From SZUA-430 sp044375275 (GTDB lineage: Bacteria; Pseudomonadota; Alphaproteobacteria; Micropepsales; Micropepsaceae), in NCBI GenBank assembly GCA_044375275.1, contig JBILMZ010000125.1:1-10127 (forward strand): 10,127 bases of DNA, read 5' to 3'. The position numbers were made by a program, and so were the translations under genes. Positions 6,506 to 10,127 of this stretch are shown piece by piece. Below the pieces are notes generated by a model. The model was not told the origin of the DNA, did no database searches, and saw only the letters and a program-made list of their open reading frames with translations. Each line of letters opens with the position of its first letter. Positions within the stretch are counted from its first letter, which is position 1.

Positions 6506-7012
6506 GTGATTGCCAGGCTGGCCGAATTGGCTGAAATTCCGCTGCTTAACGAGGTCGAAGCTGATGCGTCACAGGTGTTCCTGACGGAGCCCGATTTCGC
6601 ATTTGTCGCGCAGTATCCCCTGCCTGATGAGGATGCCTATGTCCCCTTCATCACGGAGCGGCGGGCCTTTGTCTGTGAGGGGGCCGACGGGATCGCCGGC
6701 TTCATTCTGATGGGTGACGTTGATGGCAACGGTCACATTTTTCAGGTTTCGGTACGGGCTGGTTTGCAGCGCCGTGGCGTGGGGAGGCTGCTGATCGCGG
6801 CGGGCGAGACCTGGGCGCGCCAGCAGGGCCATCGGGCCGTTACGCTGACCACGTTCCGGGACGTTCCATGGAACGCCCCCGCCTATGAGAGGCTTGGCTA
6901 TGGGCTCGTGGATGTCGGGACTGCGGGGCCCTCGCTGTCGGGCATTCTCGAAAACGAGCGGGCGATGGGCCTGCTCCGTCAGGCCCGTGTCGCCATGATC
7001 AAGCAGGTCTAG
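6506..7012 (+). CDS. GNAT-family N-acetyltransferase
   Basis: 168 residues from a GTG with an ideal Shine-Dalgarno site. The single GNAT domain transfers an acetyl group from acetyl-CoA to an amine. The N-terminal RLAELAEIPLLNEVEADAS matches the usual first helix; the central strand GIAGFILMGDVDGNGHIFQVSV leads into motif A with the acetyl-CoA pyrophosphate loop QRRGVG (88-93) and the following helix. TLTTFRDVPWNAPAYERLGY (113-132) belongs to a common GNAT subgroup, remembered from the family, whose substrate is unknown. The residues after it (SGILENERAMGL) are the typical C-terminal helix. The gene is cytosolic, stands alone, diverges from tRNA-Leu and converges on terC, sharing its last four bases with the terC stop. 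Nothing nearby suggests the substrate. Confidence 0.88.
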   Translation: MIARLAELAEIPLLNEVEADASQVFLTEPDFAFVAQYPLPDEDAYVPFITERRAFVCEGADGIAGFILMGDVDGNGHIFQVSVRAGLQRRGVGRLLIAAGETWARQQGHRAVTLTTFRDVPWNAPAYERLGYGLVDVGTAGPSLSGILENERAMGLLRQARVAMIKQV

Positions 7013-7782
7013 TCGCTGCTGTCCTTGCCTTCTTCGCGATCGGCGAGGGACTGAAGCTGCTCGTCGCTGGCCTGAGCCCACAGCACGAGTGCCTGGATCA
7101 TCGAGGCAAAGCCAAGGGCGAAGTACAGGTAGCCCTTCGGAATGGCCGTTCCCATGGCTTCGGCAACCAGGATGAAGCCGACGAGCAGAAGAAAGCTCAG
7201 GGCCACGATCTTCACTTCCTTGTGCTTGTCGATGAATACGGAGATCGGATTGATCGCAACCATCATGACGAAGACGGCGATGATGATGGCTGCGGCCATG
7301 ATCTCGATCTGGCTGGCGATGCCGACGGCGGTGATGACCGAGTCGATCGAGAAGACGATGTCGATGATGGCGATCTGGACGATGATCCAGGTGAATGCCG
7401 CGCGCGCCTTTTCACCACCCGACTTCTTCTTGTGCTTCACCTTGTGCGGCCTGACGGACTCGTTCATCTCGACGACTGCTTTCCAGATCAGGAACAGTCC
7501 GCCTGCGCCGAGGACGATATCGCGCCACGACAAGTCCCGGCCCAAAATCTCCAGTCCCGTCGGGTTCTCAAGGTGTGACAGATGGAACAGTGTTGCCAGC
7601 AGCGCGAGCCGCGTTCCGAGAGCCACTGCGAGCCCGATCTGACGGGCGCTGTTGCGTTCTTCCGGTGGCAGCTTGCCCGCGAGGATTGCGATGAACACGA
7701 TGTTGTCCACGCCCAGCACGATTTCGAGCGTGGTCAGCGTGACGAAGGCAATCCAGGCTTCAGGACTGGCAAGAAGTTCCAT
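7009..7782 (-). CDS. TerC family integral membrane protein
   Basis: 257 residues, similar to the E. coli YgdQ type of TerC protein. It has about seven membrane segments. The family's acidic motifs are visible in the membrane: TLEIVLGVDNIVF (Glu20, Asp26) and IIDIVFSIDSVITAVG (Asp141, Asp147), followed by NPISVFID and GFILVAEAMG (Glu208). A charged, Lys/His-rich loop (about 111-127) separates the two halves. Bacterial TerC proteins have been linked to metal handling, including manganese export and metalation of exported enzymes; tellurite resistance itself is not implied without other ter genes, and none are here. The ATG has no clear Shine-Dalgarno site. tRNA-Val lies 81 bases upstream on the same strand. 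No yybP-ykoY manganese riboswitch could be recognised in the short leader. Confidence 0.92.
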   Translation of the reverse strand: MELLASPEAWIAFVTLTTLEIVLGVDNIVFIAILAGKLPPEERNSARQIGLAVALGTRLALLATLFHLSHLENPTGLEILGRDLSWRDIVLGAGGLFLIWKAVVEMNESVRPHKVKHKKKSGGEKARAAFTWIIVQIAIIDIVFSIDSVITAVGIASQIEIMAAAIIIAVFVMMVAINPISVFIDKHKEVKIVALSFLLLVGFILVAEAMGTAIPKGYLYFALGFASMIQALVLWAQASDEQLQSLADREEGKDSSD

Positions 7783-7791
7783 GTGTGCTTG

Positions 7792-7820
7792 CTTATTGTT
7801 CCATTGGGTCGGGTGGACAA
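7792..7820 (-). promoter_or_regulatory. Weak candidate promoter for terC
   Basis: On the minus strand TTGTCC (7815-7820) and AATAAG (7792-7797) are 17 bases apart, each matching consensus at four of six positions. If used, transcription would begin only a few bases before the terC ATG. The -35 lies in one copy of an 8-base direct repeat, GGTGGACA on the plus strand (7812-7819 and 7830-7837). Confidence 0.2.
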
Positions 7821-7863
7821 GTTGAGTCTGGTGGACAGGGGGATGGCGGACTGCGCCAGTCGA

Positions 7864-7938
7864 TGGTGGGCGCTGCAGGGATTGAACCTGCGACCCCTAC
7901 CGTGTGAAGGTAGTGCTCTCCCGCTGAGCTAAGCGCCC
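7864..7938 (-). tRNA. tRNA-Val (anticodon CAC)
   Basis: 75 bases including the encoded CCA end. The acceptor stem GGGCGCT pairs with AGCGCCC, discriminator A. The anticodon stem CTACC/GGTAG encloses TTCACAC, giving anticodon CAC (plus positions 7904-7906), which reads GUG. The T-arm GCAGGTTCAATCCCTGC and the D-arm TAGCTCAGCGGGAGAGCA are standard. It lies between gph and terC on the same strand and has its own strong promoter. Confidence 0.97.
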
Positions 7939-7958
7939 GTATCCACGATGGACCGTTG

Positions 7959-7987
7959 CTATAGGGGGCGGTCGGTCGGGAAGTCAA
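7959..7987 (-). promoter_or_regulatory. Promoter of tRNA-Val, -35 overlapping the gph stop
   Basis: On the minus strand, CTTGACT supplies the -35 (TTGACT, 7982-7987) and CTATAG the -10 (7959-7964), with exactly 17 bases between. This is close to the alphaproteobacterial housekeeping pattern (CTTGAC-N17-CTATAT). The -10 ends 20 bases before the tRNA 5' end. The -35 contains the TGA stop codon of gph (7984-7986). Confidence 0.75.
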
Positions 7988-8664
7988 GCACGGGTGCACC
8001 GGGCAAGTGCGGCTTCAAGTCCGCTGAAATGGTCAATGACCTCCTGTGCGCCAAGCTCGGAGACCGGTGTTTCAGTGTAGCCAAAGGTGACAAGAACCAC
8101 GGGAATATTGGCGGCGCGCGCAGTTCTCGCATCGGTGTCGCTGTCGCCCACCAGTACCGCGTCCAGGTGGCTGCCGCCCAGGGCATCCACCGTGTCTGTC
8201 AGGTGCCTGGGGTCCGGCTTTCTGTAGGGGCGGGAGTCGGCGCCGAGAATCACGGGAAACAGGTCCTGCAGGCCAAGTTCGCGGATCAGCTTTCTCGACA
8301 GGTTTTCCGGCTTGTTGGTGCAGATGCCGATCTTGTGGCCGCGGCTGGCGAGCGAGCGCACCGTCAGTTCCATGCCTTCGAAGGGCCTGCTCGTGACGGC
8401 GATGTTGGCCTCGTAGTAGTCGAGGAAGTGCTTCACGAGGTCCGTGGTCCGCGCGGGATCAGGGGGGATGCGGTGCCAGGTCATCGCGTTCTCGATGAGG
8501 ACGCGCGCGCCGCGACCGACCATGTGGCGGACCTGTTCGAGCGGTACCGGGGGCAGCCTTTCACGGATTAAGACAGCGTTAAGGGCTGCCGCCAGATCGG
8601 GCGCCGTGTCGATCAGCGTGCCATCGAGGTCGAAAACGACTGTTTCAGGAAGTCTCGGTGCCAC
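7984..8664 (-). CDS. gph: Phosphoglycolate phosphatase-type HAD hydrolase
   Basis: 226 residues from GTG 8664, the usual length. All HAD motifs are present: I, FDLDGTLIDT with nucleophile Asp12 and acid/base Asp14; II, ICTNKP with Thr116; III, Lys149 in YRKPDP; IV, VGDSDTD with Asp174 and Asp178. A helical C1 cap lies between motifs I and II (about 20-90). The family removes phosphate from 2-phosphoglycolate, formed during DNA repair or by rubisco oxygenation; related HAD enzymes act on other small phosphoesters, so the substrate is inferred. The GTG is chosen because it starts just before motif I; the frame stays open further upstream but would cross the intergenic region and run antisense into glmU. 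It is divergent from glmU and is followed by tRNA-Val, whose promoter overlaps its stop codon. Confidence 0.88.
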   Translation of the reverse strand: MAPRLPETVVFDLDGTLIDTAPDLAAALNAVLIRERLPPVPLEQVRHMVGRGARVLIENAMTWHRIPPDPARTTDLVKHFLDYYEANIAVTSRPFEGMELTVRSLASRGHKIGICTNKPENLSRKLIRELGLQDLFPVILGADSRPYRKPDPRHLTDTVDALGGSHLDAVLVGDSDTDARTARAANIPVVLVTFGYTETPVSELGAQEVIDHFSGLEAALARCTRA

Positions 8665-8683
8665 GCATTTCCCGTCCGGATGA

Positions 8684-8712
8684 TCTTCGATTCCCGCGAA
8701 ATCGCATATAAT
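8684..8712 (+). promoter_or_regulatory. Candidate glmU promoter in the AT-rich divergent region
   Basis: A perfect TATAAT lies at 8707-8712 on the plus strand, but the -35 region (8684-8690, TCTTCGA) is poor. Use would give a leader of about 95 bases before glmU. The AT-rich intergenic stretch (8665-8815) must also hold the gph promoter, which I could not place. Confidence 0.35.
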
Positions 8713-8766
8713 CAGCAAGAATACGAAATATTTTTTTATTTCAGTATGGGATAAACAACGTGCGAG

Positions 8767-8781
8767 CTTGCGCGTCGCAAG
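8767..8781 (+). other. Hairpin in the glmU leader
   Basis: CTTGCG-CGT-CGCAAG is a perfect 6-base-pair stem with a 3-base loop, about 35 bases before the glmU start. A T-run comes 17 bases later (8799-8804), too far for a standard terminator. It may be an operator or leader hairpin. No known riboswitch or ribozyme was recognised. Confidence 0.3.
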
Positions 8782-8804
8782 TCCCAGATTTTCCTGAGTT
8801 TTTT

Positions 8805-8809
8805 GAGGA
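8805..8809 (+). promoter_or_regulatory. Ribosome binding site supporting the TTG start of glmU
   Basis: GAGGA lies 6 bases before TTG 8816 and follows a T-run. No ATG or GTG in frame nearby has a better site while still preserving the complete nucleotide-binding loop. Confidence 0.6.
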
Positions 8810-8815
8810 ACAGAG

Positions 8816-10127
8816 TTGACAGGTTCTACTTCAGAACAGCGCAGGGCGCCGCTGGCTGCCGTCGTGCTCGCGGCCGGAAAGGGCACGCGCATGAAATCTG
8901 CGCTGTCCAAGGTCCTGCATGCGGTGGCCGGACTTCCCATGGTGCATCACGTGCTGGGTGTCGCGCGCGCTGCCGGTGCGGCGCGGACCGTGGTCGTGCT
9001 GGCCAAGGGCATGGATGCCGTCGCTGCTGCGGTAAGGCCTGCAGAAGTCGCCATTCAGGATCCGCCGCTGGGGACCGGACATGCGGTGCTGGCGGCGCGG
9101 TCGCAGCTCGCCGGCTTTGAGGGGCGTGTCGCCATCCTGTTCGCCGACACCCCGCTGATCACGCCGGCGAATGTCGCAGCGGTTGAGGCTGCCATGGACG
9201 CGGGGAATGCTGCCATCGGCGTGCTGGGCTTCCGGCCTGCCGATGCGGCCATGTACGGGCGTCTCATCCAGAACAGTGACGGGACGCTGGAGCGGATCGT
9301 TGAATTCAAGGATGCGAACGCGGAAGAGCGTCGTGTCGGCTTCTGCAATTCCGGAATCATGATCGTGGAAGGGCGCGAGCTCTTTGCGCTTCTGGACAAG
9401 ATTGGCAACGCCAATGCCCAGGGCGAGTATTACCTGACGGAAATTGTCTCGATTGCACGATCGCGTGGCCTGAAGGTCGTGGCGGCCGAAGCCTCGCCTG
9501 AAGAGGTGATGGGTGTCGATCACCGCGTGGCGCTGGCCAAGGCGGAAGCCATCATGCAGCGGCGCCTGCGCGAGAAGGCGATGATGGATGGCGCCACACT
9601 GGTGGATCCCGACAGCGTCTGGTTCTCGATGGACACGCGACTTGGGCGCGACGTCGTCATCGGCCCGCATGTGGTGTTTGGTCCGAAGGTTGTTGTCGCC
9701 GACAATGTCCAGATCAAGCCCTTCTGCCATTTCGAGGAGTGCACGATCGCCGAGGGTGCCATTATCGGTCCCTACGCCCGCTTGCGCCCGGGCGCGCAGA
9801 TCGGACGGGATGTCCACATCGGCAACTTTGTCGAGATCAAGAAGGCCGTCATCGAGGATGGCGCGAAGGCCAATCACCTTGCCTATATCGGTGATGCGCG
9901 TGTCGGTGCGCGCTCGAATATCGGCGCCGGTACGATCACCTGCAACTATGATGGCTTTGACAAGCACTTCACCGACATTGGCGAGGACGTGTTCATCGGA
10001 TCCAATTCGGCGCTCGTCGCGCCCGTCACGATCGGCAACGGTGCGATGGTTGGCGCCGGCAGTGTCATCACGAAGTCCGTTGATCCGCACGCACTCGCCG
10101 TTGAACGGGTCGAGCAGCGGCAGGTCG
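8816..10127 (+). CDS. glmU: Bifunctional UDP-GlcNAc pyrophosphorylase / GlcN-1-P acetyltransferase (3' end missing)
   Basis: 437 codons are visible and the frame is open at the window edge; most of the protein is present. The N-terminal half is a nucleotidyltransferase: LAAGKGTRM (18-26), SKVLH (31-35), GTGHA (86-90), and FADTPL with Asp111 as metal ligand. The C-terminal half is a left-handed beta-helix of hexapeptide repeats (about 260 onward), containing GPYARLRPGAQIG, HIGNFVEIK, and ANHLAYIGDA with His354, the equivalent of the E. coli acetyltransferase base His363. The enzyme makes UDP-N-acetylglucosamine in the cytosol from glucosamine-1-phosphate, acetyl-CoA and UTP, feeding peptidoglycan and lipopolysaccharide synthesis. 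At the position of the second E. coli metal ligand (Asn227) the sequence reads GVDHR, with Asp235 instead of Asn. The TTG start is supported by its ribosome site. It is divergent from gph. Confidence 0.97.
   Translation, partial: MTGSTSEQRRAPLAAVVLAAGKGTRMKSALSKVLHAVAGLPMVHHVLGVARAAGAARTVVVLAKGMDAVAAAVRPAEVAIQDPPLGTGHAVLAARSQLAGFEGRVAILFADTPLITPANVAAVEAAMDAGNAAIGVLGFRPADAAMYGRLIQNSDGTLERIVEFKDANAEERRVGFCNSGIMIVEGRELFALLDKIGNANAQGEYYLTEIVSIARSRGLKVVAAEASPEEVMGVDHRVALAKAEAIMQRRLREKAMMDGATLVDPDSVWFSMDTRLGRDVVIGPHVVFGPKVVVADNVQIKPFCHFEECTIAEGAIIGPYARLRPGAQIGRDVHIGNFVEIKKAVIEDGAKANHLAYIGDARVGARSNIGAGTITCNYDGFDKHFTDIGEDVFIGSNSALVAPVTIGNGAMVGAGSVITKSVDPHALAVERVEQRQV

Noticed and set aside
7009..7782. 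Tellurite resistance locus
   Set aside because: Only a lone TerC-family protein is present. Without terA, terB, terD or terE neighbours, a tellurite role is not supported.
7783..7863. yybP-ykoY (manganese) riboswitch before terC
   Set aside because: The leader is too short and lacks the conserved core of that class as far as can be read by eye.
8665..8940. Upstream extension of gph to an early ATG
   Set aside because: It crosses the AT-rich intergenic region and runs antisense into glmU. The HAD motif I lies at the expected distance from GTG 8664.
8831..10090. 419-codon minus-strand open frame antisense to glmU
   Set aside because: glmU on the plus strand is unmistakable across this stretch. 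The antisense product has no known motif and reads as a mirror of the hexapeptide repeat codons.
1..10127. CRISPR array, prophage, insertion sequence or defence island
   Set aside because: No regularly spaced repeats, transposase, integrase or nuclease genes were seen, and all clear genes are housekeeping or envelope types.

Overview
This looks like an ordinary chromosomal stretch from a GC-rich alphaproteobacterium. The evidence is the high GC content, the isovaleryl-CoA dehydrogenase and GlmU sequences, the divergent gph/glmU pair, and two tRNA promoters that resemble the alphaproteobacterial housekeeping form (TTGAC-N17-CTATA). I cannot name the genus. There is no transposase, integrase, phage gene, CRISPR array or toxin-antitoxin pair, and no stretch over 300 bases lacks a gene.

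Layout. (1) Positions 1-1895, plus strand, hold three exported proteins in a row. The first is the 3' part of a Ser/Gly/Thr-rich protein of unknown function. It is followed by two tetratricopeptide-repeat (TPR) proteins that share the same N-terminal Cys-x14-Cys spacing. (2) Positions 1906-6202, minus strand, read in transcription order as mgtE (Mg2+ channel), an exported Kelch beta-propeller protein, ivd (isovaleryl-CoA dehydrogenase) and a DUF1614 membrane protein. The mgtE/Kelch junction is a 4-base GTGA overlap and the Kelch/ivd gap is 7 bases, so at least these three are probably co-transcribed. (3) tRNA-Leu(GAG) lies just upstream of mgtE on the minus strand, with its own promoter. A GNAT acetyltransferase is divergent from it on the plus strand. 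(4) terC (TerC-family membrane protein) converges on the GNAT gene. Their two TAG stop codons share one CTAG palindrome. tRNA-Val(CAC) lies upstream of terC, and its -35 element overlaps the gph stop codon. (5) gph (phosphoglycolate phosphatase-type HAD hydrolase) and glmU are divergent across an AT-rich intergenic region. glmU runs off the right edge.

Most identified genes are core functions: amino-sugar precursor synthesis (glmU), metabolite repair (gph), leucine catabolism (ivd), divalent-metal transport (mgtE, terC) and translation (two tRNAs). The least explained parts are the exported cluster at the left edge, the Kelch protein coupled to mgtE and ivd, and the DUF1614 protein. I found no convincing sign of a new multi-gene system. 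The findings are modest and mostly concern gene organisation.
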